Shown here: piece after piece, positions 1 through 11,070 of the stretch
Numbering within the stretch: position 1 is the stretch's first letter
How the letters are laid out: the number at the start of each line of letters is the position of its first letter
Assembly (NCBI GenBank): GCA_034401795.1
Contig: CM067374.1
Location: 98,552,860 to 98,616,859, forward strand
DNA from: Chaetoderma sp. LZ-2023a
Lineage: Eukaryota > Mollusca > Caudofoveata > Chaetodermatida > Chaetodermatidae
Direction: 5' to 3'
Length of the DNA stretch: 64,000 bases
Notes under the pieces: model-generated
What the model saw: only the letters and a program-made list of their open reading frames with translations
Database searches by the model: none
What the model was told of the DNA's origin: nothing
Translations under genes and position numbers: made by a program

Positions 1-339
1 GTTAAACATACTGGATCCAAACTTGTGCACATGCTTCCTTATAATGACAGAGCATCTCACAATGACCTTGGGGTCAAAAGATGACAGGTCACTGTGACTT
101 TGGTAAAAACCTTGCTTTTTCAACATTAACATTTTCCATTTAACTCAACTTTTTTGTTTATATCTCAGGTTTGGTTAATATTACTGGACCCAAACTTGGA
201 CACATGCTTCCTTATAAGGACACGTGATCCACAATCATGTTGAGGTCAGAATGTCAAGGTCACCATTTAGAGCAGTTTGTATCTAATCTTTGGTTAATCA
301 ACTGGACCCAACCTTGGACATATGCTTCCTTATAATGAC
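1..339. repeat. Degenerate dispersed/tandem repeat, three partial copies
   Basis: The phrase CTGGACCCAAACTTGGACAC followed by ATGCTTCCTTATAA occurs three times (near 11, 185 and 302) with small changes, and stretches about gtcaaggtcac follow. Unit spacing is uneven (about 174 and 117 bp). No coding potential seen. It abuts the Helentron-like copy that follows. Confidence 0.5.
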
Positions 340-1411
340 CCACCCGAATGGTCAAGTGAGCTTATGCCAGGGTGGCCATCCTCCGCCCATACATCGTCCG
401 TCCGTCAAATCGCTTCTTAACGCTTTGACTGATTTCAAACAAATTTGGCTAGAACAATCCGATGCTGCTACCCTCCAGAACCTCTATTCAGAATTTTTAT
501 TGTTGCTGGCCATAATTCAACTAAATTTGGGTAGAAGGATTCTATGGTGCTAGGCTCTAGAACAGTTATTCAGAAGTTTGATCAATTTTTGGGGTGAAAA
601 TCTTAGATTTTATGGGGAAAATTTTACAGAAATTGTCAAAACATCTTAGTTGCTTGACATATTTTAACCAAATTTGGCTACAGGGACCCTATCATGCTAG
701 ACTCTATTCAGAATTTTTTATTAATTTTTTGGTTGAAAGTCTTAGATTTTGTGAAATATTTACCGGAAATAGTCAAAACGCTACTCTTCATTAATCGCTG
801 GGTGGATTTCAAATTAATGTGGCAGGAGCGACCTTATATGAGTAGGCTTCAGAACTTGTGTACAGAATTTTAATGTGTCAATCTTTTGGGTAGGAAACTA
901 GATTTTATGGAGAATTTGCCTGAAATTGTCAAAACGCTACTCAATAATAGCTTGGTGGATTTCAACTTAATTGGACTGGAAGGGCACTATGTCATTAGGC
1001 TTCAGAAATTATATACAGAATTTTGATTGATCCATTTTTTTGGTGAACATCTTAGATTTTCCAGAAATCCTTTAAAATGATACTCATCTTTAATCAATGG
1101 CCCTATTTCAATGAAACTTGGGTGAAATGCTCCTATCGTGATCAAGAGTTTTAATGAGAATTTTGATTTGTCAATTTTTTCGGCATGGATGTTGGATTTT
1201 CCAGACATTTTACAACAGAGTTTAAATTGCTACTATTACTTAATCAACAACTAAATTTCAACCATAGATAAGCAGCAGGAAATCAAATGGGAATTTTGAT
1301 TGGTCAATTTCTGTGGTGGTCATCTTAGATTTTCATCATGTCTATTTAAACACAAATGGTTCAAATGCTAATGGTCCAAGGTGACCGTCACAAGCCCTTG
1401 GGCCTCTTTTT
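340..1411 (+). mobile_element. Helentron-like non-autonomous element, ~195-bp monomer type (degenerate)
   Basis: The left end contains GGTCAAGTGAGCTTATGCC, the right end AAGCCCTTGGGCCTCTTTT, which are worn versions of the terminal hairpins in better copies (32609-36272). Between them, a ~195-bp unit (ATTTCAACCAAATTTGGCTG ... AGAATTTTGATTGGTCAATT ... CATCTTAGATTTTC) is repeated about five times with many changes. Small open frames here are not conserved between units, so I call none of them genes. Confidence 0.55.
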
Positions 1412-1574
1412 GATAAGTGTATTGATAAGCGTTCTATATTTATTTTATATTTAAGGGCAAGCTTCATAGATCATTGTAAAGTTGAGCTTCATGGTTGCAT
1501 CGCAGCCACATTTCTGGTAATAATGCAAACAGAAATCACTTAACCCTTTCACCAATAAATTCCATGAAACTCAA

Positions 1575-1800
1575 TGGACCTTTCCAGTTTATCCATCCAT
1601 CATATACCGTCATCGGCGTCATAATAACTACATGGCATGTAGGATGACATCATAATCAATAGCGTCATGAATGACGTAGATAAGTTCGTCACGAACGCAT
1701 AATTAGTGACGGACTAAGTGTTGTTGTATGAATTGTGTCGTTACTATTTAATAAACATGTTGAATATTTTGAAACTAACTTGACTGGGCACTGTTGCTTA
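1575..1800 (-). mobile_element. Hairpin MITE family 1, truncated copy
   Basis: Starts with TGGACCTTTCCAGTTTATCC, the right terminal inverted repeat of the family, followed by the CRE-like GACGTCA/GTCATGA stretch and TTGAATATTTTGAAACTAAC. It breaks off inside the central hairpin at ACTGTTGCTTAC. It preserves the uninterrupted sequence ggactaagtgttgttgtatg, used as an empty site for the nested insertion at 7615-8228. Confidence 0.65.
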
Positions 1801-1843
1801 CAATCTTATACATATCTGTGTACAATTATTGACTGTAGCGATT

Positions 1844-1844
1844 G

Positions 1845-1899
<55 letters not shown>
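1844..1899. repeat. (TA)n microsatellite
   Basis: About 27 uninterrupted TA units next to the truncated MITE. Confidence 0.95.
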
Positions 1900-1902
<3 letters not shown>

Positions 1903-3450
1903 CCATGATGTCTGTCTATATATTATATAACAGTTATATAGTCATGTATTCTTTAGCCCATGTCAGTCAGCTTCAGCTATTATAATGACCATTCATATCA
2001 GTGTATAATAATGGTAATAATGACGGTCAAGGTACTGATTCAGAGTGAATTATTGCCTGATGCTTGGTCTGTTACTGTCAGATGTAAAAGGTCTCATGTA
2101 CATACCATATGCCACGAAGCTATAAACCGCCAAAGGCCCCCCCAGACAACCACTGGAGTTTATACTCTGGATCCACCACATAGATCCATCATAATCTCCT
2201 GCTTCTATTCTACACAATGAACTGTTACATAGCAGTGGCTTGGGAAAAATGTAGACACTTTAAGAGTACCAACGTCTCACGTTCATTACGAATATTATTG
2301 GTAATTGCCAAATGCACAATGTATTCTATGTCCTGAATGGCTACGTTTGTGGACACCAATACATAGGAGATGTTTTGGACCCTCCAAGACCTGAACATAA
2401 GAGCACCAACGCTCCACTACTAATCTCTATACTTATGAAAGGTGTGGCTTATCAGTATCATGTCATCTCAATTAAGCCAGGCACAAAGAAATGACATACA
2501 CGATAGGAACATACAAGTCCTAAAACATATGGAGAAGGCAACAGAATGCCACGTGATCCACAAACCCCCGTGTGAAACAGATAGGATTATTCCTAGTGGT
2601 GTAGGAGACTTCCCTTCGGGTATCACAACTGTCTATTGGGACACTACATAGTTATTACCCAGACCTCCACGCAATTCTCATGGAGAGGTCTGATTACTGT
2701 ATTATTAAAATTAACGCTAGTGAATTTTGCTACCTTGATGCATTTCAGGGTACATTTCCCATTGCTTTCCTGTAGCCATGTATACAGTTAGTTCAAAGTT
2801 CCTTAGATGTATTGAATTAGTAATTATGTGAGGTATTAACTTGTAATAGAGTTATAATCTGAAATCTAAAATAGCTTCCGGTTCTTTATCTTAAAAATGG
2901 ATTTTCATCCATAGCTTGGTAAAAGTTAACTAGAGTTCGCATTTATTAGCGCACCATTGTAAATTCTGACACTTTCACCAAGTTTTACTTTACCTCACCC
3001 AACCACCAGTGGTGGAGCCTAACATCAATGGCATCTCACAATCCCCACTCATATTAGTGATTCACATAGCAAATATGTTGAATTCCAACAGATGGTTTCA
3101 GTGGCGATAACTATAGATGGACTGATGACAGATAGACAGGTTGACGGAAAAATATTTCAATATCGCCACGATTTTGTCAAAACAGTTTCTCTTATTACTT
3201 AGACATATTTAGTGCCCTTGATGAAAAACTATAGGGTGCTGCACTTGTTAATCATTCAATCAATGTTTTGATAGCGTTATATCACATGAAAGTAACTCAC
3301 CTTAACCGACTAGCCACTTAGCCAAATGCTTGTAAAATTGAAATTTAGCTAAAGCAAAACAGGATTGACTACATTTTTGATAATAGTTAAAATCTTATAC
3401 ATCTCTAATCAAATTAGGTTTGCAGATTTTTAAACACTGGATTTATTAGG
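1900..3450. other. Intergenic or intronic, no recognised gene
   Basis: Open frames up to 86 codons occur (for example 1960-2220) but show no domain, no splice context I trust and no similarity to each other. A short phrase, AGAG(C/T)ACCAACG(C/T)TC, is seen twice (near 2267 and 2400). No RNA gene recognised. Confidence 0.5.
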
Positions 3451-3454
3451 TAAA

Positions 3455-3545
3455 CTGAAGCATAATTTGAAACTAATTTGACTGGAAGCTTTTTCTGCCT
3501 TCGGTACTAACAGCTACCAGGCAAATTATGTTCAAAATATGCAAC
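3455..3545. repeat. Degenerate hairpin MITE remnant
   Basis: TTTGAAACTAATTTGACTGG and a later TTCAAAATATGCAACA recall the arms of MITE family 1, but the pairing is poor. Confidence 0.4.
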
Positions 3546-3639
3546 ATAATCACGGAACTGGATTGCAAGCATGCTCCTGAAATTTAAATTAAGACAGTAG
3601 CTAAACTAGTTCAAATTTGCCAAAGAAAAGCCAGGAATA

Positions 3640-4335
3640 CATCTGTGAAACATTCTGGAACTGTTCAAGAATTATTCTTAGACTGTTCGGGAATGAATGT
3701 TCCAGAACTGTTCTTGAACTGTTCCATCTGTTCTTACAGCTCTAGTACAATCTGTGAAAGTTAAATGGGACTTTCTGGAACAGTTGTTTGAGAACTATTC
3801 AAGAACTTATAGTAAAGAACAGGTCTAGAGCTAAGCTCAAGACATCTTCTGGAACACAAGTTCTAGTATATAAATTCTTAAAATGTTATAGAACTATTCA
3901 ACTTATATTCTAGAACAGATCTAGAATTCCTAGTTCTAGAACACTAGTTCTAGAATATTATAGAATTATTCAAGTTATGTTCAACAACTGTTCTAGAAAA
4001 AGGTCTCATTTACCATTCACGGACTGTACTTGAACTTCTGGAGAACAGATCAAGCACAGTTCCAGAACTATACAAGAACATATTCTAAAACCGTTCTAGA
4101 ATAAATGTTCTTAAAATGTTATAGAACTATTCAAGAACTTATATTCTAGAACAATTCAAGAACTAATATTCTAGACCAGTTCTAGAACTAGTAGTTCTGG
4201 AAATGTTCTACATGTAGAATTATTCTAGAATATAGGTTCTTGAAATGTTCTATAACAATGTTTTAGAGCTATTCAAGAGCAGTTCTAAAACTACATTTTC
4301 AAGAATAGTTCCAGAAGTATTTATGAACACTCTTT
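3640..4335. repeat. TTCnnGAA-dense tandem repeat (heat-shock-element-like array)
   Basis: A degenerate short-period repeat built from GTTCTAGAAC, TTCAAGAACT and TTCCAGAACTG. By eye about 23 exact TTCnnGAA inverted half-site pairs fall within about 660 bp. TTCnnGAA is the core of the heat-shock element bound by HSF trimers (established knowledge). Whether any HSF binds here is unknown; the array may simply be a palindromic satellite. No open frame of note. Confidence 0.7.
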
Positions 4336-4339
4336 AAAT

Positions 4340-4965
4340 AACCATGGTTGAAATAGCAACCCAGCGATTAGTCAGCAGTCCAGCTCCATTTTTGTAACAA
4401 AGGCAGACTGCTAAGATTTTAGAACATTTACACTTTGCCGAAAAGGTCGAGAAGCGATTAATACATTGTAAGCATTTTCATCAGCTAAGGTAATAGTCAT
4501 GATATGTTGTTGTTCAGTTGGTTTTATTGACCGCTTACACCTAGGTGTATTTGATGATATTGATCAATGTTTTTGGATATATAAGACTGAAAATGTTGCA
4601 ATGGTTGACCTATATTGTTATTGTTTGAAATAAAGTTTTTACAAGAATTCAGAGTGTAAATATTATCTATATGTTTCTATGTATATGACATTGACTATTC
4701 AAATGTCATAGCTAAAGATGTTTACGTAATTTAAGTATTATAATAGAATAATTAAGACTTTAAATGCAAAAAGACACATGTTTATGATCAAAGAATTGCT
4801 CCCTTATTTAATTTTACAAACAATTGCATGATCAAAACATGGTTGACCAATATGAAATAAGTTTTAAAGATTGATAACGGTAAAAAAATAGTTGACCAAG
4901 GCCATACGTAGTTTTCACAAATTTATTTGACCATTCATGTCCAAATTTTGTTGACAATGGTGAGA
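4340..4965. other. AT-rich intergenic stretch
   Basis: No gene, hairpin family or tandem repeat recognised. A single AATAAA (near 4630) lies in ttgaaataaagttttt, with nothing coding upstream that I can support. Confidence 0.5.
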
Positions 4966-4969
4966 TATT

Positions 4970-5440
4970 TTGCAACGAGTGAGCTTATGCCGTGGTGACC
5001 ATCCATCATCCGTCCGTACTCCATCGGCCATCAACTTTTGCTTTAAACCACTACTTCTCATTAACCACTTGATTTCAACCAAATTTGGCTGGAAGGACCC
5101 TATGGTCATAGGCTCCAGAACGTCCATTCGGAATTTAGTCATCAATTTTTTTGGTTGAAAATCTTAGATTTCTAAAAAATGTACAGGAAATTATCAAAAT
5201 GCTTCTCCTTACCATTCTGAGCGATTTCAACAAAATTTGGCTGAAAGAGCCTGTGGTGATGGTCTCTCAAACTTCCATACAGAATTTTGATTCGTCAATC
5301 TTTTGGATAAAATCTTACATTTTATTTTAAATGTACTGGAAAAGGGGCAAATTGCTTCTTCGCCTTACTATCTTGACCAGTTTTAACCAAATTTGGCTGA
5401 AAAGATCCTATGACCATAGGCTCTAGAACCTCCATTACGA
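4970..5440 (+). mobile_element. Helentron-like fragment, 195-bp monomer type, 5' part
   Basis: Begins with GAGTGAGCTTATGCCGTGG and the GTCCGT-rich segment typical of the 5' end, then two to three ~195-bp units with CCAAATTTGGCTGGAAGGAC. It runs into the next tandem array and has no 3' hairpin. Confidence 0.5.
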
Positions 5441-5965
5441 ACATTTTAAGAACTTGAAGTTCCTAATCATTTCTTCAATTGTTCCTGAAAATTGTAACAG
5501 ATCAGGAACATTTTAAGAATGTTAAAGTTACTGATCTGTTCTTCAGTTGTTCCTGAAAATTGTAACAGTTTAGGAACATTTTAAGAGCATTAAATTTCTC
5601 AACCTTTTCTTCAGTTGTTCCTGAAAAATGTTCAAAACGCGTTTACGAACAGTTTAAGAAATCTAATATTCCTGATCTGTTCTTTAGTTGTTCCTGAAAA
5701 TTTTCAAGAACAGTTTGCGAACATTTTAACAACGTTAAAATTCCTGATCTGTTTTTTCGTTATTTCTAAAGATTTCCAAGAGCAGTTATGAACATTTTAA
5801 GAACTTTAAAATTTCCGAATATTTGTCTTACGTTGTTCTTGAATATTTTCAAGAACAGTTTATGAAAGATGTCTTACCGGGTATTAGTTTAAGTTCTTTT
5901 CAAATGTCCAGAATCGTTTAAGAACTGAAAGTTCTAGAAAGGTTCACAAATAGTTCTTGAAAGCA
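5441..5965. repeat. ~70-bp tandem repeat, TTCCTGAA-rich
   Basis: GTTCCTGAAAATTGTAACAG starts near 5481, 5549, 5617 and 5690, giving a period of about 68-73 bp. Each unit also has GAACATTTTAAGAAC. About nine TTCnnGAA cores are visible, so it resembles the array at 3640-4335 although the unit differs. Confidence 0.7.
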
Positions 5966-5969
5966 TTTA

Positions 5970-6197
5970 ACCCTTTAACACTTAAATTTATTTTTTAAAT
6001 GTAAATTTTCTCATATAAAATGTCCACTTGCCGACCAAGAGAAGAGTATTTTTGAAAATTTACCACTGGAATGACTGGCTCGATTAGCCATTCCAGTTTT
6101 CAATTTTCAAAAATACTCTTCTCTTGGTCTGCAAATGGACATTTCTCTAGACCACTGCAGAGGCCGATTTGGCTGATATGAGTGTTAAAGAGTTAAG
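5970..6197. mobile_element. Palindromic MITE family 2
   Basis: Inverted repeat about ACCAAGAGAAGAGTATTTTT and AATTTACCACTGGAATGACT, centred on GGCTCGATTAGCC near 6078. It is bordered by AACCCTTTAACAC on the left and AGTGTTAAAGAGTT on the right, which are inverted to each other and probably mark the ends. Confidence 0.7.
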
Positions 6198-6713
6198 AAC
6201 AAATGTTCTATAACAGCAATTGAGTACAGGTCAAGAATAGTTCTTCATGTTTTAGAACTGTTCATGAAGTGATCTTAATGCAGGAACAGAATTCGTAGGC
6301 ATATTTTGCTTAGAAGCAAATTTTCTAGATAGCTGCTTAGCCATATTGGATTCCACATCTGGACCAATCTTCGATTTTGATTCTCCCTATGTTATATAGA
6401 ATTGAGTTTCACAATTTTGTATAAAGCGGTCAAAGCTACGGAGAGGTATTGTAAAAAAACAGTGCAATATTTTATTATTGGCTTTTGTCTTTGTGGGAAA
6501 ATTTACCTTTGCCTAATATTCTCCAATAATTAAGTCAAATGACATACTTGGTGTATTGTTATATAGTCTTTGCCTCAATATGTCCACTCACCAAGTTTGG
6601 TGCAAATTGGTCAACTAATAACAAAATTATTAAAATATTCCCAATTTTCTTATAGACACCAGTCCTTACAGTAAAATGTCATACCTCTGTATGATCTTAA
6701 CATATTAGCATAA
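6198..6713. other. Intergenic stretch, nothing recognised
   Basis: No domain-bearing frame, no repeat family and no RNA gene seen. AT-rich. Confidence 0.5.
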
Positions 6714-7114
6714 TGGACCTTTCCATTTTTAGCTATTCCCCGCCCATCTCTAGCTAAGCTCCACCCACACCCATGCATTGGGATCGATCGATCTCTGAAC
6801 ACCCTGATTCAATTTCCAAAAAACTACACAGGTAAGCTGTTGAATATTTTGAAACTAATTTGACTGGGTGCTGTTGCTGCCTAAGGCAGCAACAGCACCC
6901 AGTCAAATTAGTTTCAAAATATTCAACAGCATGTTTATTAAATAGCAAAGAATTACAAATACATACAAGTCATACAACGTGTCGGACTGTTTGAGATTTG
7001 GTGAGGTCTATATGGAACCCTTTGTGATGTAATGATTGTGACATCATCATACACAGGCTGAGCTGATTATGACGTCATACGAAGTCAGATGATGGATAGA
7101 AACTCTGGAAAGGT
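6714..7114 (+). mobile_element. Hairpin MITE family 1, full copy with perfect 46-bp stem
   Basis: Ends are TGGACCTTTCCATTTTTAGC and CTCTGGAAAGGT (inverted). Inside: a GATCGATCGAT segment, then a perfect inverted repeat with arms 6836-6881 and 6885-6930 and the three-base loop TAA. After it come TTTATTAAATAG and a CRE palindrome TGACGTCA at 7070-7077. No coding capacity, so it is non-autonomous. Confidence 0.75.
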
Positions 7115-7477
7115 GAATTCTTGCCAATTTGGTACATAGGTTATTAATAGTCCTATTCTTTCCAAGGTTCTGAACTTCGGATTAATCCATTGACTCATAT
7201 CAAAACATGTCACAGATGTGTTTTCTCCATGATTTCATTACTTTGACAATCTAACAAGGTCCTTGTTACAAGGATCATAAATCTGGTAATCAAAGTTATA
7301 TCCAGTTCATTGTCATATACCAAATATTTATTACTATAAGGAACATTTTGGTTTTAACTCTCAAAATAATCTTGTCCTGCAAATGGATATTTTCTATGAA
7401 AAAAATTGAAATTTTATTGATCAAATTTCACCATTAAAATGTTAATCCATCACCGAATGACAAACCCTGCCACAAGA
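7115..7477. other. Intergenic stretch, nothing recognised
   Basis: No feature supported by frame, fold or repetition. Confidence 0.5.
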
Positions 7478-8485
7478 GACCTTTCCAGTTTATCCATCCA
7501 TCATATGACATAATCAATTACGTGATGTGTAGGATGATGTCATAGTCAATGACGTCATGAATGACATAGATAAGTACATCACGAACGCATAATTGGTGAC
7601 GGACTATGCATTGTTAGCTCACATGGCCAGAATGGCCAAGTGAGCTTATGCCATGGCGACTATCTGCCGTCTGTCCGGCGTCCGGCCGTCAACTTTTTTC
7701 TTTAAACGACTTCTCAAGAACCACTGGGCCATTTTCGATTATATGTGGCAGGAAGTATCCTTAGGTCATAGGGATCGAAGTTTGTTCAAACAAAGCCGAT
7801 TGGCCAATTTGGATGATGGCCACCTTGGATTTCAGCCTATTTTAGGAAATGTCTAAAAATCTTCGCCAAAACTGAGCGATTGATTCTAAAGTCATAAAAT
7901 ATCATTTAAGGCATGAGCTGAACCAAGTTTGTTCAAGGGAACTTGATTTGCCAAATGGTTGGGCGGCCATCTTGGATGGCCTGGTTTTCATGAAAGCAAC
8001 TTCGTCTCCAGAGCCACTGAACGGATTGGGCCGAAATTTTGGAGATATGATATTGATGACTAAGGACCATTAAAGTTTTCAAGAGAAGTTGATACATAAA
8101 GAAACATGGCCTCTGTTTTCTTGTTACAAGTCTGCTCAACTCATTAGAGTTTTACTTATTGTTAATAACCATTCTAGTTGAGATGCCTATGGTCCAGGTG
8201 AGCGATACAGGCCCCTTTGGCCTCTTGTTGTATGAATTATATGTTTCACTATTTAGTAAACATGCTGTTGAATATTTTGAAACTAATTTGACTGGGCGCT
8301 GTTACTACCATAGGTAGCAACAGCACCCAGTCAAATTAGTTTCAAAATATTCAACAGCTTATCTGTATAGTTTTCTGGAAATAAATAGTTAGGGAGTTCA
8401 GGTATCAATCGATCCCCACACGGGCGAAGTGAGGGTGGAGCTTAGCAAAAGATGGGTATGGCAAAGCTAAAATTGGAAAGGTCCA
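7478..8485 (-). mobile_element. Hairpin MITE family 1, interrupted by a Helentron-like insertion
   Basis: Left part 7478-7614 starts AGACCTTTCCAGTTTATCC; right part 8229-8485 has the central hairpin (TTGAATATTTTGAAACTAAT with inverted arm, near 8271-8357) and ends ATTGGAAAGGTCCA. The two parts join exactly where the uninterrupted copy at 1711-1735 reads through. Confidence 0.75.
7615..8228 (+). mobile_element. Helentron-like element, single 615-bp monomer, precisely bounded
   Basis: Begins TAGCTCACATGGCC with the hairpin partner GGCCAAGTGAGCT and ends CCAGGTGAGCGATACAGGCC...TCTTGT. The 5' segment GCTCACATGG and 3' segment CCAGGTGAGC are near-perfect inverted repeats. The surrounding MITE gives an empty-site comparison: removing 614 bp restores a continuous target with no duplication, insertion between T and T. 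Hairpins at both ends, asymmetric inverted repeats and T-T insertion are described for Helentrons (Helitron2). No Rep/helicase frame, so non-autonomous. Confidence 0.65.
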
Positions 8486-8632
8486 TTGTTGACAGAAGGA
8501 TGATAGACCAATCAGCATTGTAGAAGCTCAGTGACCTAGATGAGGTAAAGAGGAGCAACATTCATTAGAAATGAATGGATTGGAGCAGAGGGATGAAGGT
8601 TCGGTTTCATTTGGTTAATTTTTAGCGCGCCT

Positions 8633-10141
8633 GGCCATTCTCAAGGGAGCTTATGCCATGGCGACTATCTGTCGTCCATCTGTCCATCCGGCATCCGTCC
8701 GTCAACCTTTGATTAAGACGCTACTCTTCATTAACCGCTTGGCAGATTTCAAACTAATTTGGCTAGAAGTACCCTATGGGGGTAGGCTTCAGAACATGTA
8801 TACAGAATCGTGATTGGTTTATTCTTTCGCCGGCCATCTTGAAATCTCCGAAAAATGGCAGAAAATTGTTTAAAACGCTACTCATTAACAGCGGGGGACA
8901 ATTTCAACTATACTTTGCTAGGAGGATAGTACGCTGGTATGGTTCAGAAATTGTATGGCAAATTTTGATTGGTCAATTTTTCCGGCGGCCATCTAGCATT
9001 TTCTGAACATTTCTGGAAATCACTTAAAAGCCTTCTCGAAAACTACTTGGCCAATTTCAATCAAACTCGGATGGAAGAACCCTAGCGTAGTTTACTTTGG
9101 AACTTGTATAGAGAATTTTGATTGGTCCGTTTTTTTCGGTGGCCATCATGAAATTTCCAAAAGATGGTTGGAAATTGTTTAAAACGCTACTCCTCATTAA
9201 CAGCTTGGGCAATTTCAACCAGACTTAGCTGGGAGTAGTATGCTGGTATGGGTCAGAACATGTATACAGTATTTTGATTGGTCAATTTTTCCTGTGGCCA
9301 TCTTAGATTTAAAAGGCTACTCATTAACCACTTGAATGACTTCAAGCAAATTAGGCTGGAAGGACCCTAAAGTGGTATGCTTCAGAGCATGTATACAGAA
9401 TTTTGATTGGTCAATTTATTCGTTGGCAATCTTGTATTTTCCGAAGAAAATGGCTGAAAATCGTTTAAAACGTTGCTCCTCATTGACTTCTTGAGCGATT
9501 TCAAACAGACTGGTTGGAATGAGCCCAGGGCTGTAGGCTTCAGAACTTGTATACAGAATTTTGATTGGTTAAATTTTCCGGCAGCCATCTTAGATTTAAA
9601 AGGCTACTCATTAACCACTTGAATGACTTCAAGCATTAACCGCTTGGCCAATTGCAACCAAACTCAGCTGAAAGAACTCTAGACAGGTACGCTTTAGAAC
9701 ATGTATACAGAATTTTGACGGCTTGATTTTGATGGTGGCCATCTTGGATTTTCCGAAAAATGGAAATTTGTATGAAATGCTACACCTCATTAATCGCTTG
9801 GGCAATTTCAACCAAATCTGGCTGGAAGGATCCTATTGATGTAGCCTCTAGAAATTCTATTTAGAATTTTGATAGGTCAATGTTTTGGCAGCCATCATTG
9901 ATTTTCTGAAGGTTTTCTGAAATTATTTAAAAACAGTACTCCTTCAATAAATAGCCCGATTTCAACAAAACCTGGCTGGAATGATCCTATGATGGTAGGC
10001 TTCAACATATTAAACGAGAATCCTGATTGGTCAATTTTTTTTATGGCTATCTTGGATTTTCCACCCATCATGTCTATTTAAATGCAAATGGTTTAAAGGC
10101 CAATGGTCCAGGTGAGCGCCACAGGCCCTTGGGCCTCTTGT
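8633..10141 (+). mobile_element. Helentron-like element, 195-bp monomer type
   Basis: Starts TAGCGCGCCTGGCC, then GAGCTTATGCCATGGCGACT and GTCCGTCCGTC. Seven or so ~195-bp units follow (GGCCATCTTAGATTTTCCGA, AAAACGCTACTCCTCATTAA, CAGAATTTTGATTGGTCAAT). Ends CCAGGTGAGCGCCACAGGCC then CTTGGGCCTCTTG. Minus-strand open frames at 9382-9588 and 9629-9811 are shadows of the units. Confidence 0.65.
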
Positions 10142-10867
10142 CACCACTAAAGTACATTCACTACTTAATTGACCAATACACCCCCTCGCCCAATTGAATA
10201 GACTAATAACCTACTAATTGATGTGATATTAGAGGTGAAATGATTAAAATTCATTTTCCCATTATGGAACAAGTATGGCTCAACAGGTTTTCTAAATGAA
10301 AAGAAACAAGTGCAATATGCCGTTATTGCGATATAGGCGAACTAGGCAGCTTTGTCAGAAATGTCACAAGTTTAACGGACAGGCCGACTTATTCTAGTTA
10401 TACCTAAAACTCAAATGTGATCAATATACATAAAAATATACATGCCTCACAAAGGTCTGCAAGCATGATGTCACTTAGCATCAGCATGAAAATAGTTTTA
10501 ATACTTTCAGACAGTTTGTTGAGACAGATAGCCTGGAAACGTAATCACACGTGTCTGGAAGTGAGATCTGTGTCAAAATTTGGGTGTTATTTATGGATAG
10601 CATATCACAGCACCGACATTCACACTTCTCTGTAATGCAGGGATCAAGTGGCATCAGGCAGCTTAATCTTGTTGGTTCGTGTAACTAACTTCTCATGTTA
10701 TTTTCTTGGTAAAAAAGGAATGGGTGAATTGTTTCATTTGTTTGTGAGCATTTGTTAATTTATTTCCAATCGTCTGAAATTTATCTGAAAAGCGTAAGTG
10801 TATTTATAATATTTATTCCAGAATATCTTGTGGAACAGAGCTTGCACAACGCAGATCCATCCTAATA
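10142..10867. other. Intergenic or intronic, nothing recognised
   Basis: Open frame 10417-10635 has no domain and no splice context I trust. No repeats recognised. Confidence 0.5.
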
Positions 10868-11070
10868 TAATATTAACCCATGCGACTCTGATGTCAAAAT
10901 TTTAAATATTCAAATTAAATTTAAAAATGAACTGATGTTCATTTTTCAATAACTTTGGCGGAAGTTGTTGCTGTCATACATCGTCCACCACATTGTTTAA
11001 AAATCTACGCCAGTTTCTTTGCTATTAATACACTGAAAAATTAAATATTTACCTCAGCATTGTACGGGTT
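10868..11070. mobile_element. Palindromic MITE family 3
   Basis: CTCTGATGTCAAAATTTTAA near the left end; imperfect central hairpin GGCGGAAGTTGTTGCTG / tcgtccaccacattg. The right half is more worn than in the copy at 12630-12828. Confidence 0.5.
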
